Origin: Sipunculus nudus
Lineage: Eukaryota; Annelida; Sipuncula; Golfingiida; Sipunculidae
Length of the DNA stretch: 64,000 nt
Reading direction: 5' to 3'
Assembly: GCA_026874595.1 (NCBI GenBank)
Contig: CM049307.1
Coordinates: 31,594,362-31,658,361, forward strand
Shown piece by piece: positions 35,280-47,350 of the stretch (positions within the stretch are counted from its first letter, which is position 1; every line of letters begins with the position of its first letter). The position numbers were made by a program, and so were the translations under genes. The notes under the pieces are model-generated. The model was given only the letters and a program-made list of their open reading frames with translations. It was not told where the DNA came from and searched no databases.

Positions 35280-35481
35280 GTTGTAACCAGGGGCTGACTG
35301 GGACACCGGGGGAGTTTCCTGATGGGCTGATGGCATAGACAGAATGTTGGTACCGGTGTCAATGTTGCCTGATGGTGTGTACATAATATTGATGCCACTG
35401 GGCCGATGGTATTGAATTTGGCCCTCTTGCCCACAAATTTCGGGGGCCTATTTCTCACCCCAGTCAACCATTGGTTGTAAC
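35280..35481. mobile_element. Miniature hAT-type element with 8-bp target duplication
   Basis: A 186-bp element (35288-35473) lies between two perfect copies of GTTGTAAC (35280-35287 and 35474-35481). Its ends are inverted: CAGGGGCTGACTGGG at left and, reversed, CAATGGTTGACTGGG at right. The duplication length and CAGGGG-type terminus fit hAT miniature elements. Too short to code. Confidence 0.85.
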
Positions 35482-37194
35482 GTTGTGTTCATGCGAGCTG
35501 TAGTTGGGCTTAGCATGAAAACTTGTTGGTTTAGTGCTTGTATTTATTTTGTATCATCTACATCCTTCGTTACATGACTCTCTTTTGTCATTAGTTATAC
35601 TTTATTGAATATACATTCACTGCATCATATCCCCGGCGATTGTTGTTGATCACTGGTTTAGCCTGGTTCGCAGTCCCATTAACTAGTAATACAAGATTAA
35701 AATTGGATTCAGACAAACATCAGTTGAGAAAAATTCATCAGAGCTGATGTATTCTGTAAATGCGGGTTTACAATAATTATTCATGAGCTGATTGAAAATC
35801 GTAAATGACGAAAATACTCGCCAGGCAGAGCTGTCAATGGCTAAATGCAACTGGCTGTAACTCAAAAAATATCAGCAGCAATAATATATGAAATTTATTT
35901 TGGTATCTACTTGACAAAAGTTTGGTTAATCTTTATAGCTTCTGTAAATCATTCCGAGCTCTGTGAACGGTACGCAACAGCTGTATGCGTTTAAATGTAA
36001 GAATAAACTAGGAAATTAATATAAATGTTTAATTGTGTCACAGTCGTACCAGTAACAGCTTGGAATTGAACTTATCTCAAAACCATGAAACAATATATCT
36101 ACATTTGTTGTAATGTGAAACAATAAACCACATTCTGCATTTGTTGTAATGTAAAACAAAACATCTCTCTCCGTACATTTGTTGTAACGTAACAGCTGCA
36201 AATTAAAGAGATCTCAAACAAATTAATGTTGTTGACTTTGTTTGAGAATGAATGTGTGTAAGTATGTAAAAGTCAAGCATACAACTTCCTGCTTTTAATG
36301 AGAATAGAGGAGATATGGATGGGACAAATAAAGAAGGAGCTCTATAGAAGGTATATATATTGATATTGTTAGGTTCCATCCGAAAGCAATGCATAGACAG
36401 TATTTCCGAAAGAAGAATACACTGTGAATGTTCTATAGTGAATGAAAACATTTTGCTCACGCCGGCCAATTAATGACTGTGAAATTTTGGTTGTATTTTA
36501 AAAATTTAGAAAATGCTCTATTCTGTGTTTTATAATGCCAAATTGCTTCCTTTCTTCTCCAGATTTAAGAATTAATTTCCATAATATACGAGTTCAAAAA
36601 CAAAAAGAATGAAGTTTTTTTTTGCTTATTCAAAGTACTAGTTTGACATAGTCTTGTTCATGCTTAATGCATTTTTTTTAATGTAACTTATATGTACGAT
36701 CTTTGATCAGGTGTGTTATATTGTTTCAGCTGTTGATGTCATTTATCTGTCTTAATCCTAAAATATTTCATGTTATAAATATCTTTGGTATTTAGTTTTC
36801 TTTACAACAGATGTATACAGGCGGTCACCACAGCTTTCAGCTGATACACATTTTAACAAACAAAACTAACCAGGGGTACCCCCTCGTCTGCCGGATACCG
36901 TGTACGAGAAATCAGTTATTCGCTCTCCTTGGTCGATTAAGCAGGGGAGCATCGTGGGGGCGAAATACGCATTTTATTCATATAAGGATATCCCCACAGT
37001 CTTTGTTTTAAATAATACATTTACGTGCAAAATATACACGTTCGGTTTCAAAAGACCTGTAAATGATCCGCACATACAACTAGAATACGGGTAGTCGACA
37101 AGCGACTACGTGTATCCGCCAAAATCAGAGTAGGACGGGTGAAGTGAGGCATGGATTGAGTGGCAAGGGGAAACAGAGTTACATGTGTTACATA
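35482..37194. other. Intergenic with a small minisatellite
   Basis: The only structure I see is 36080-36196, where ACATTTGTTGTAATGTGAAA-like units of about 45 bp occur three times with divergence. No gene recognised. Confidence 0.5.
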
Positions 37195-37830
37195 TTAGAA
37201 TGGATCTCTGCCACGTAAACATGATTGTAGGTGGCGCCACCTGTTATTTGAACGAGAAACTATCCAAGATGTATACACATGCAAAATTTCAGGTGGAAAA
37301 GTCAAACCACTGCAGAGATATGAGTGATTTTATTCCACAGCAGACAAACAGATGGACGCTGTGCAAAAATGGCTGCCGGTGGCGCCACCATTTTTGTGTA
37401 TGTTATAAAGCTATCCAAGGGCTACATTTGTGTAAATTTTTTTTTCTGATTGGTCGAACAAGTCCGGAGATATAAGCATTAATGTCTGCAGCGTGACTGT
37501 GAATGAAGCTGGCGCAACCTGTCATAAAATCAAGAAAACTATCCAGGATGTATACGCATTCCGAATTACAGGTAATTTGGTCAAACCACTGCAAAGATAT
37601 GAGTGATTTTAACCAAAGGCAGACAAACAGATGGACGCTGTGCAAAATTGGCTGCAGGTGGCGCTACCATTTTTGTGTATGTTACAAAGCTATCAAAGGG
37701 CTACATTTGTGTAAAAATATTTTCCTGATTGGTCAAACGGTTCCCGAGATATGTGGGTTTATGTGTGGAAACAGGCGCACAAACGGACGCTGGGCAGAGA
37801 GGAAAGGTCAGAGGTCAAGGCCACTTGGTT
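37195..37830 (+). repeat. Two tandem ~279-bp repeat units
   Basis: ATCCAAGATGTATAC (37262) and ATCCAGGATGTATAC (37541) mark a 279-bp period. Both units continue through a TCAAACCACTGC block, CAGACAAACAGATGGACGCT and CATTTTTGTGTATGTTA. GGTGGCGCCACC occurs at 37230-37241 and 37378-37389. Frames of about 100 codons here are repeat translation. Confidence 0.8.
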
Positions 37831-37961
37831 AGACACCAGTTCACATGTGACCGGATAATTTGTGTAAGTTTAGGAAAAATCCGTGCAGTAGTCTCAGAGG
37901 AGTTCTCCGGAAACGAACGTGGCGGCGGCGGCGGAAATGGCTTACAAATATTTCGCAAGGT

Positions 37962-38096
37962 AACATATGAGTATGCACCACCAGCCTTGAGCTCATATGC
38001 TAGTCATAATATCGACGAATTAGAAAATATTCAAAGGAAAACTACAAGGTTATGTCCAGGAAACTATTTTATTACTCATAGCAAACCTGACCAGTG
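37962..38096 (+). pseudogene. Fragment of a LINE reverse transcriptase C-terminus
   Basis: The frame reads YEYAPPALSSYASHNIDELE then NIQRKTTRLCPGNYF, resembling the common LINE pattern (LEYASPVWSPH...IDKLE.IQRRATR) just after the RT thumb. Only about 45 residues remain and the surroundings are unrelated repeats, so it is a dead 3' fragment. Its sequence differs from the element at 1-2743. Confidence 0.6.
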
Positions 38097-38169
38097 AAAA
38101 TAATAACATCTCATGCTTGCAGACCCCATACATCTTAGTAATATGGAAAAAATAGTTCAACACCCACGC

Positions 38170-38555
38170 TCCTCCACAGCGGGTATACTCTGCTGTTGTC
38201 CAGTATCTCTTCTCGTATAACCGCTGCTTTATATAGCATAATTTTCTAGGAAAGAACATCAGGGTGCGTACAGATCACCGTTGGTCTGATAATACCGTTT
38301 CTGGCACAGGGCCAAGAATCAGACAAACGTGAGCGGGTGTCCCAAGGTAATCAAACCAACGAGAGCGGGTGTCGCATGTTTAAAATTTGGGCTGGATGCA
38401 AAATGTGATACCACGCCCTCATTGGCTGGATTACAATTCTTTGCTCTCTGCGCACCTTGGTATTTTTACCCAGAAAACCTTGCTATACAAGGCAGCGGTT
38501 ACACGAACAGATATATGGGACGACAGCTGTGCGAGGAGCGTACTCACGAGCAGCG
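38170..38555. repeat. Foldback repeat, family B
   Basis: Two long inverted arms: TATAACCGCTGCTTTATATA and GGGCCAAGAATCAGACAAAC at left, ACAATTCTTTGCTCTCTGCG and GGCAGCGGTTACACGAACAG at right. Landmarks match the copy at 48240-48553 in order. Arms are diverged and the centre carries short GAGCGGGTGTC direct repeats. Confidence 0.65.
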
Positions 38556-38630
38556 TACTCATGCCCCCCCCCACAAAAAATAGCAAGAAATTAATTAATA
38601 GTGATTGTCTTGGAATCCACCTTGAAATTG

Positions 38631-39104
38631 AGTTTCCCAAAGTACAAGTTTGGTAAACTATTGATATATTATTCAGCGTATCCTATATAACAGAAAACCA
38701 CAATGAAACAATTTCTTGCCATTTTTTCCATAGATGAGCAATATTTAAACGTCATCCTGTTTTACAAAATTCAGCAATGTCTGGTCAATTTCATATTCCC
38801 AGTCAAAGTTTAGCCATCATGTCGCCATGCCAACCAAAATTTGCCCGTAAATATTTTCTGGATGCTTGTATGTTTTATGTAAGACCGTTAGGAACCTTTT
38901 CCCTCACAGCGTCTGTGGAGCAACCTGATGGCTCAGCTTTGACTGGAGAGATGACAGACAGTGCTAAAATTTCGTAATACATGATGTAGTAAAAATATTG
39001 CTCATCCTCAACAAGTTACAAGAAATTGTTTCATGGTATTCTGTATCATAGGATCCGCTTATTAATATATCAAACGTTTAACAAATTTTGACTTTGGGGA
39101 AACT
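38631..39104. mobile_element. 474-bp foldback element, nearly all hairpin
   Basis: Ends AGTTTCCC and GGGAAACT are perfect inverses. Inside, the inverted match continues almost to the centre: GAGCAATATTTAAACG against AAAAATATTGCTC, AAACAATTTCTTG against CAAGAAATTGTTT, and CCCAGTCAAAGTTTAGCCAT against GATGGCTCAGCTTTGACTGG. A transcript would fold into a stem of about 200 bp. Target duplication not evident. The 66-codon frame inside is not protein-like. Confidence 0.8.
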
Positions 39105-41979
39105 TATCATTACTTGACAGTATAAAGTCACAGGTCAGTTCACAGCTAGCAGTTCTTGGTTCGGTATACCATGCAATGATGGTCAAGACTTAATGGAACC
39201 TCTCATAAGTTGTCTGGTGGATATAAGTTTAACTGGTACTGTCCAGTCACATTTAAAGCCCATCAAGACATTACGACTAAAGATGGAAGATGTTAGTGTG
39301 CAACGTAGCGGTCACTGCTTCCAGAGTTTTTAGGTAAGTGAGAAACCTAACAATCGCTTTGGTATATGCAGCATACATTATCCCATGGGTTATCATTTTC
39401 ATGCTCATTTATGACGATAACGTCGGTGGGGAAAGGTGGTTGTTCAGAGAGCCAACGAACTTAGTGACTAACCTATGAGATACAGTGTACCTTAACAACC
39501 AGCGAGACCAGGTGAGCTCTCAGGACCAATGAAATCAATGAAGCGAGAAGGGGACCACCAGTTACTCCCGATGAAAGAGATCCCGTGGAATTCCTGTGTG
39601 CTCGTACAGCTTACCAAATGTGTATAGAGAGGGCCAAGTTTACCTTAGAAATGAGGCTTTGTGTACCGTGTACCAGCTGCCTTGTGTCATAGAGGTGTGC
39701 CTCGAGACCCGCTGAGGACGACTGGTGTTTCCCAAATCTGGGCGTTGTTGTTGTTGTTGTTGAATTTTACTTGGGTATACAGTTGACTCATAAACAGGTA
39801 AGTAAAAATGGCTATTCGTTTAAATGTTGCTGACACTGAATATTTTACGAGTTACTTGTGGGTAATGTGACCATTCATTCTCAACAGAACATGACCAGTA
39901 TAATTCTGAACTAAAAGAGAGACCAAATGCTTTCATATAGGCCTTGTAATAAAAGGCGGTCATAAGTTATATGGTTATTAATCCAGTTTATATTCGTCTG
40001 AAAAGTTCCGTTCTTCTTCGTTGTCATGAGAAGTAACACGAACTGATGCGTGCAAAACAGGAGTGGAATCTCACAGAGAGGCTTGAAAGTTTCCAAGTAG
40101 TATGATGGTGTGAAATTAATTTAAATCAATGACTTGTTATCAATGTTTAATACTATTTTATGTTATATGATTAAAACTAAGGAATATTTAAGTTTAAATG
40201 ATGTAATTATTGTAAATTGTAATTGTCACTGGGCTGCTTTCACCCAATTTTTTCACATTTTATTTTTTTATCGTGGTCGTACAGTTACTAAATGTTAATA
40301 GGGAGGACCAGGTTTACCTTGCCATATACACATAACGGAGTGATATCGACCGATCACAGCTAGTGTTCACATGAGAGCATAATATGATGAAATACTCTAA
40401 TATTTACATGTACACACTGTGTCAGTGTTAGTCCCATTAACGCCCGCATATTTCAGAAACTGATACATCATGATTGAATAATAACCCAAATCATGCTAGG
40501 TTCATGGTTAAATTTAGGTTTTCCTGACTGAAAGTAATCTCAATTGACTCGGAGCCTCCTTATTGTCCCCTGCTTCCTCGGAACGAGGGAAATTGATTTT
40601 GGTTTGTCTGTCAGTCCCTCTGTCTGTCAGTCCGTCAGGTTTAAGTTTCCGTGTTATAACTTTCCAAAATAGTATCCCATTTCATTCGAATTTGGGCCAG
40701 TGATTGCTCTCATGCATACCTTTGTTGGGACGGGTTTTGGAGTGTCTGTCTGAAAGTTATCAGCTCAAAAACAAAACAAAAAATTCCACTTTGGTTCCCA
40801 ATTCACAACCCAAAATTATGACATGTGGAGACATCTTCAGGAGGCAATGAAAACTAAGACACAGCCACTATGACATGTGGAGATATCTTCAGGGAACAAA
40901 AAGCTAAAACATTTTGATAGGGCAAGCAGAGGACAACAAGAGGCGGAAGCGGAGGACATAAATTCCACGAACAGTTTGTTCAAGTAAAAGCGATCTCCAT
41001 GCACCTGTCTGTTCGACTGTCCGGCTGTCCATTAATCCGATAAAACTCATAGCAGGGCACAAAACGGTACCTTTTGACCTACGTGTATATTGTGCTAATT
41101 AGTGAGCAAATGTTACCTGAGTACCCTTTAAATCAGAATTCTCTTGGTGATCAAGGTTGCTGAAAAAAACCATTTTGTGTCCGTTTACAAACTTTAAACT
41201 AGAAAAGCAATCAGAGACAGAGAGCGCAGACTTGTGCCAAGGCAGGTCTTTATGTCATTATCAGGAATGCAGAATTTTTAACAAAATTGTTACCCACTAT
41301 CAATACGTCCAGATCGTATCAACCCTATCAAATCGTAACCAGGGGTGGAATGAGAGAGGCACCATTCTTTTTCGACCAAAACGTCTGAGCTATAAAATAA
41401 CATACGCCTCAGTTAAGAAAACAGCGCTCGAATTTTGCGTCTTGTGCCAGTTCTTCAATATACTTCTGCATGCTGGAGTTATGTATAAAATTTACCATTA
41501 TTCCTGGCTTACTTGTTTCCCTGTGCCAGGGTGTGAGTAACCCCTCGCACTTTCGAAGTTTCTGTATCCACCCCTGCTACCTGCTACCATTAGAAATAGA
41601 AGGTCAATTTTTACATGCATACCGGAACATGTTTTGTATACGAAATTATTAAACCTCAAATTAGGTCACTTTGGTGAATCTTCATTTACTTTTTCCTCTA
41701 GCAATATATCAAATTCAGCTGAGTGCCATGGGTAATTTTTTCTAAGTTTCAAGAAAGAATTGAAACGTTGCTTAAGAGCTGCTTGACCGTCCAAATATTT
41801 ATAAACAATCACAGGAAATACTCGCATGAAAATAAAATTATGTAACATACAGGATGAGAAATGAGGGCTTTGGCACCACAAGATGAATAAACTATACCCT
41901 AAACAGTGATCGAACACAGAGAATCATCGCATATAAACCTAACTCACGTAATGTTCATTTGAAGAAATCTAATATTATT
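39105..41979. other. Intergenic, no recognised gene
   Basis: Contains a short (GTT)n near 39747 and a low-copy-looking stretch with CTGTCTGTCAGTCCGTCAG near 40600, typical of dispersed repeats in this window. No exon recognised. Confidence 0.4.
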
Positions 41980-42221
41980 ACCTCTACCAAGCGGGGATTA
42001 TGTCTTTGTCGGCGTGTTTGTCTGTATGTTAGAAACATCTCGCAAAACGTTATTTACAGATTTTGATAGAATTTTTAGGATAGCTCGGCAATGATACAAG
42101 GAATAATGGGATTGAATTGTGGAGGTGATCCGGATAACAATTTCGATCGAGGAATTTTGAAGGAAAAATGCTACATTTCTGACAATGCGATACGTGGGCA
42201 ATGAGCTGCCTCGGCGGAGGT
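41980..42221. repeat. Small inverted-repeat element (CCTCTACCAAGCGG / CCTCGGCGGAGG)
   Basis: Left end ACCTCTACCAAGCGG and right end, reversed, ACCTCCGCCGAGGC form imperfect inverted termini. The interior (TTTTGATAGAATTTTTAGGA, GGAGGTGATCCGGAT) has the look of a dispersed repeat I associate with many marine animal genomes; that association is from memory and unverified. About 240 bp. Confidence 0.55.
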
Positions 42222-44003
42222 CTGCGCTCTATGAGTGCAAATTTCTAGATAAGTTATTCTTTTTAACTGGACATATTGAATGTATACTTGATACAGAGGG
42301 ATTTTCTCCTTAAATATTCATGACTGTGAAAGTAAAATACAGAGATGGTCTGATGGGAAATGGTTGTAGACCTACCAACTCGATTATCAGAACTGTATAA
42401 ACTGTAACATAAACCCTCTGATACATGCGTGCGGTGATTCACGTAACGAACGTTCGAGTTTATGATTTGGGACAGAATAAGGACATCAGGAAATCGGCGT
42501 ACAGAACAAATAATAATTAACCGTGGCCTGAGGTTCATTTTATATGGTTGGATATGAATACTGTCGTAAAAGTTTGTGCTTTCATGTCTGTTTGGTTGAT
42601 TATTTGGTAGTACAATGTCCAATTCGGTACATTTGTTATCATTCCATCATGCTGTTGTTAATGGGATGCTTGCCCCTAAATTAATTGGTTACCCTGACAA
42701 CAAAACCACACATATTGAAAAAGAGTTAGAAGTCAGGATGGGTCATAAACATTGCTATAATGAATAAGCGCATCTCTGTAAAGGTGCACTGATATGCAGA
42801 ACGATATACGGAGCATAATTAATCTATATAACAATGCTGTAAATATATTGTGCTGGTTTATTGATATTATGTTCAGACACAAATAGCTGTCGTGAGTTTT
42901 TGTAAATGGAAAGGATGCATTGTCATGTTATATGTTGTTGTTTTAAATTCATTTTGATCAATTTTGTTGTCCGTCAGTCCAGGCGTGTATTTTTTATATG
43001 TGTATTTCTTTACATAACTGGTTCTTTTTGTAATCAAAAGTTTTCTAGCAAAAATGTCCGAGCACAGGGACTAACTATCTCCAATTCTTCTGTTTATTCG
43101 TTGTTATGGTCACGTAAACACAGTCTATCCTTTCACGTGTCTGTTTATTTAAACAAGTTTTTGTGAACACAGTTCCGTTATTTTCCAATTTGCAACAAAA
43201 CTAAAAAGAGGAAGAAAAAACATGAAAGAAGACTAGGTGCGTCAATTTATCTTTTTAGTGGTTTTTAATAGTAAACTTAGAAAAGGAATCAAGGTTTATA
43301 ATTTAAATCATTAATATATGTCCTTATTTTTGTTTTGCGCCATAGATTACGGGCCCTATGCAAGCTTTTGGCTATTTATGTACACGAGTAAGCAAACGTT
43401 TTAGTATGATATATTGGCAGATACCATAGATAATATTTTAAACAGAAGACACTTCATTTATTGTATGTTTAACATACCTTTTTTATAAAGTGGTCCCTTC
43501 AAGGATATACCAAGCAGGACAGGAAATCCATGTCATTATTTTAGCATCGCTGCCATATCAGGGCATGTCATGCTTAGTCGCTTGTTGTTTTGTAGAAAAT
43601 GCACTGCTTACGGAATGGTCACGTTACATTCGTTCGAACTTACTCCACGTACCCACAGCCTCCTGGACCGCTCTGGTCTTATACACGACCGCCGGGGCGT
43701 TGGCCGAGGGCCAAGAATGTACCGACCAATGAAAGCGGGCGTTTTATTTTGTGGGTGTTTGCCAAATTACCGTTGGGTCATTCTCATATATAAATTTTCA
43801 CTTTTTTATTGCCGATTAGGACGATTTGCCAAATATTTATCTCAGATCATGTTAGTTAATTCACAACATTTTATTCATGTTTATCGCATTTGATATTAAT
43901 TGTACACGTTTGATACTACATATCTATTTGCCTTTCGCCAGTAAGGTCATGTGTATAGTCCACGAGAAAAGAGACTAAAGGTATAGTTAAGATTCCATGG
44001 GAT

Positions 44004-44200
44004 TTAAAGGGGCCCAATCATCTATCTAACCTTTATAAACTAAAGGTGATCCCTTTTATAAAAATAGACCAGAAAACATGGATATCACCGCACACAGGCT
44101 GCTTGTTTTGTTTAAATCAACCTGTTTATAATATGTGGGGGCCCGCACAAATAAAACAAATTCAACAAGGAAATCTGGCGGCATGTCAGATAAGTCAGAG
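44004..44200 (+). repeat. Dispersed repeat, copy 1
   Basis: AAAGGGGCCCA, then GCAGGCTGCTTGTT-like and TTTATAATATGTGGGGGCCC, AATTCAACAAGG and a CTGGC block match 54037-54195 over about 150 bp. No termini defined. Confidence 0.7.
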
Positions 44201-46689
44201 CTTTGCAAATGGCGTTTTGCAACAAGTGACCTTTCTACCTCCGCAAAAATGCAAACTACCACCTTAGGTTACACGTTTTTCCCGTTTGTCCACATTGCTT
44301 CGTTTACAAACATCTTGTTGATAAATGAGTTCATACATCCTTTACGAAGGCCCTATAAGAATTTTTACAACCAAAATTAACCTTAGATCATTAATATATA
44401 CATACACGAAGCCAGAAATCACATAAATTCTTTTTCAAAAGGTAGGCGAATGGGCACCTTTAAGTATAAAACCGGTATAACTGAAAATGAATGTTTTGTT
44501 CGAAATGACACCAATTGTAAGCGTTTGCGTTTTCATTTTTATGGAAATAAAATATGAAAAAAGTCTTTTACAATTGGGGTCGCCCTTTATCTGCACACCA
44601 GTCATAAAAATCAATGGTTTCAAAGTCACAATATGTGCAAACATCCGGCTAACGTTCATAAAAATAACTGGGACGACCAAGACAAACAACTAACTGTTCT
44701 GTTCACAAACGCAAATAGAAAAGAATATGAGACGCATGGAGGGTCTTGAAATGTATAAACATGTGCCTCCCATGTTTGAAAAGAGGTTTACACATAATGC
44801 TGTATATATTTGCCAGAATCGTGGTTTTCCGTATTGTAGAGAATGAAGACTGTGCAATAGTGACAAACAACCCGTGCATTCAGTGAGGATTTTTTTTTCT
44901 GAACTCGGCGCTACGATGCCCTCACCTTTTAATTTGTGGTTTATTATTACAATTCAAGGACTACCGAATGGGAACGGTATGGTTAAGGCTAGGAACATGC
45001 TTTAAAAGCACGTTTGTTCTCTGACAAACTTGTTTTGATCAACAGAATGTGTATTATTAGAGGAACATCATGTAAAAAGTGTATGTTCAACAAACATATG
45101 CGGCAAGCTGCACTGCTAGCGTATTTGGGCCCCCACCCATTTGATAATTATAAATAAAGCAAATGTGATCCCTTTATACCAAAGCCTGGAGTTCACCAAG
45201 GACATGGGCAGGGCTTCCTAAGTTCTTACAGGAACATCAAAGGTGTGACCTGTAATATATGTAATTTAGACTGATTGTCGGTATGATTACCAGTAAGATG
45301 GTTATATTAATACACTATCAGAGATGACATTTAAGAAAAGCCTGCTCAGTATGGGTTTAGAGAAACAGGGTCATTACACATAGACCTGTGTTTAGGCCTG
45401 TATGTCTTTACAATGGTCTCCCCCTTTAATTCGATATTAATGAATTTTTTAACCACCGCTTTTCCTTGGAATCATCAACATAACCATGCTAGTGGCCCTT
45501 ATCATGAAATAACCCTCCCTGTATTGAACCATAGGCGCGTTTTGACCCGCAGCGGGCCGCGTCGACGACATGTATTGTTCTGAATGACAATCGAAAAGCA
45601 AATAATAAATCGACCTTATTATGACTAATCATTATGTCCTTGACTTGATAGACTGTACCTAATGAAAAATGCAAATCATACTATTCATCAGATCTATCAT
45701 GAGTTGGTACATTCTGCAATTGGCAACTTTGAAGAGCCCCTTCACATTCTTGAGAGCCACTTCTTGGCCTCCACACCACCCTGTTAGCCAGTTGGTGTTT
45801 GACTAATTATCCTGGTTACGAGGCCATGAGAGAGACTGAAGTCTCCTCAAACATGACACACATTTTATTCCAGTCAATGGGTGAACTATGCAAATATTCC
45901 AAATCACGAAGTCGAACGCAATCGGTGAATACATGATTGGTAGTTTCTGGACGCAGCCAGGCAAGCAAGCGTAACTAGTATAATTAGATAGCTCAGAAAC
46001 CACAATCATTTAAGGCGTGTACAGGTTCCACGCTCCGGTAACGCATGCTTACACTGAGGGAATAACATTTTGCTTATCAACTGGAGAAGTTCGTTTATAT
46101 TCGATTAGGTGTGCTTCCAAGGTAAGAGTTTTTTACGTTTTCCAAAGACTCGGCGATCGAACATGTAACCTGATACCTTGTCTTAACAGTACACGTGACC
46201 AGCATCAAAATACATAATATAAATTATTAATTGACTTATTTATCCGATATGCTTATTGTCAGTTTTAAATGGCTGAATAAACTCAGTAACTCTCAAGGCT
46301 GCTACACTGATTGGAACCAATCAGCATTTTATTTATTGTATCTCCTGGCGGATTAAGTTTCACCCTCGGTTGTTTGGTAACTTGATTGGGTTGGCTGTTG
46401 TCAACTTTATGCAAAAGGTTATGAACGGATTTTAATGACATTTAGTGGAGGGTTAGAATAACATCAAAGGATCAATAGTTTGGAGAGAATATGGATCAAC
46501 AAAATATATTATGATTTAAAGGTTTCTTTATCTTGTGAGGCCATTTATTAGTATTAGGGACTGGCTTTGTTCTAGAGCTCGCCTGTGTAATTAATTGGTG
46601 TACTGTAACACTGTATAAAGACGAACATTAGAAAGTTTGATCAGTATCCTGGCGGAGTTATCAGTGTAGGCTCAGACTACAACCACAGT

Positions 46690-46691
46690 TA

Positions 46692-46743
<52 letters not shown>

Positions 46744-46769
46744 CATTTTTTATTATGATTATAATTATA

Positions 46770-46806
<37 letters not shown>
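46690..46806. repeat. (TTA)n microsatellite
   Basis: About 117 bp of nearly uninterrupted ATT/TTA triplets with a short impure centre (TATCATTTTTTATTATGATT). Confidence 0.95.
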
Positions 46807-46810
<4 letters not shown>

Positions 46811-47327
46811 TATTTGCATGATCAGTTCTTTATAAAAAGTACAACGTTCTTTCTTGTGTAGAAAATTCTGAAAATAATAATGAACACACGTTTAAAACAA
46901 TTTAATATATTTATGTACGCGTTCCTTATGTTTTCATTAACAAGTTTATCTGTATTTTCCGTTTGTTTTCTCTCGTACACACTCGTACAGACCGTGTGAT
47001 AGATAAAGATGTAGTAAAGAATATTGGAACACAGAAGGTCGCTATTAAGCGGAACACGCTTAGAGAAAATTGATGGAGCAAAAAGTATTGTAGATGACGA
47101 CATAAAATTACCTAAAATGTAGTGGTTGTGAATTCCCCGGAGGTTACTTTCCGCGTGTCAGAGACTACAAAGCTTTCACACTGAGTGACCTTGTTTTCAT
47201 CCTCCCAGATCTGTAAGGACAATGTACCGGTGTAACTATTTAAGTGCTCCAGGAAGTGTTACCACTGGTTACGGGTGTTTTCAGTCACGACTGCCATTTA
47301 ATATCCAATGTGACCTGTAGCTCAGTC

Positions 47328-47350
47328 ATGAAGGAAATCTTCTCATCGAC
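47328..47350 (+). CDS. PLCD: PLCD exon 1 (candidate start exon)
   Basis: ATGAAGGAAATCTTCTCATC then GAC and donor GTGAGT. Phase 2 matches exon 2, whose frame is open up to its acceptor, giving [16 protein letters not shown]. An alternative start is the ATG at 48001 inside exon 2. Confidence 0.5.

Larger units (their letters stand above)
42222..47327. other. Intergenic region upstream of the phospholipase C gene
   Basis: No coding exon recognised. It holds a probable family B fragment (43560-43790, with GAGGGCCAAGAATGTACCGA), a dispersed repeat at 44004-44200 and a trinucleotide microsatellite at 46690-46806. The last ~200 bp, before the first phospholipase exon, may be promoter or 5' UTR. Confidence 0.45.

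Noticed and set aside
37403..38097. Frames of 80-122 codons around 37.4-38.1 kb
   Set aside because: Apart from the short LINE-like C-terminal piece, they are translations of the tandem 279-bp repeat.
38777..38977. 66-codon frame in the 474-bp foldback
   Set aside because: The DNA is explained by inverted arms; no family motif and the mirror arm constrains the sequence.
43490..43893. Overlapping 64-107-codon frames near 43.5-43.9 kb
   Set aside because: Three frames are open at once with no motif or splice logic; the region resembles a family B fragment.
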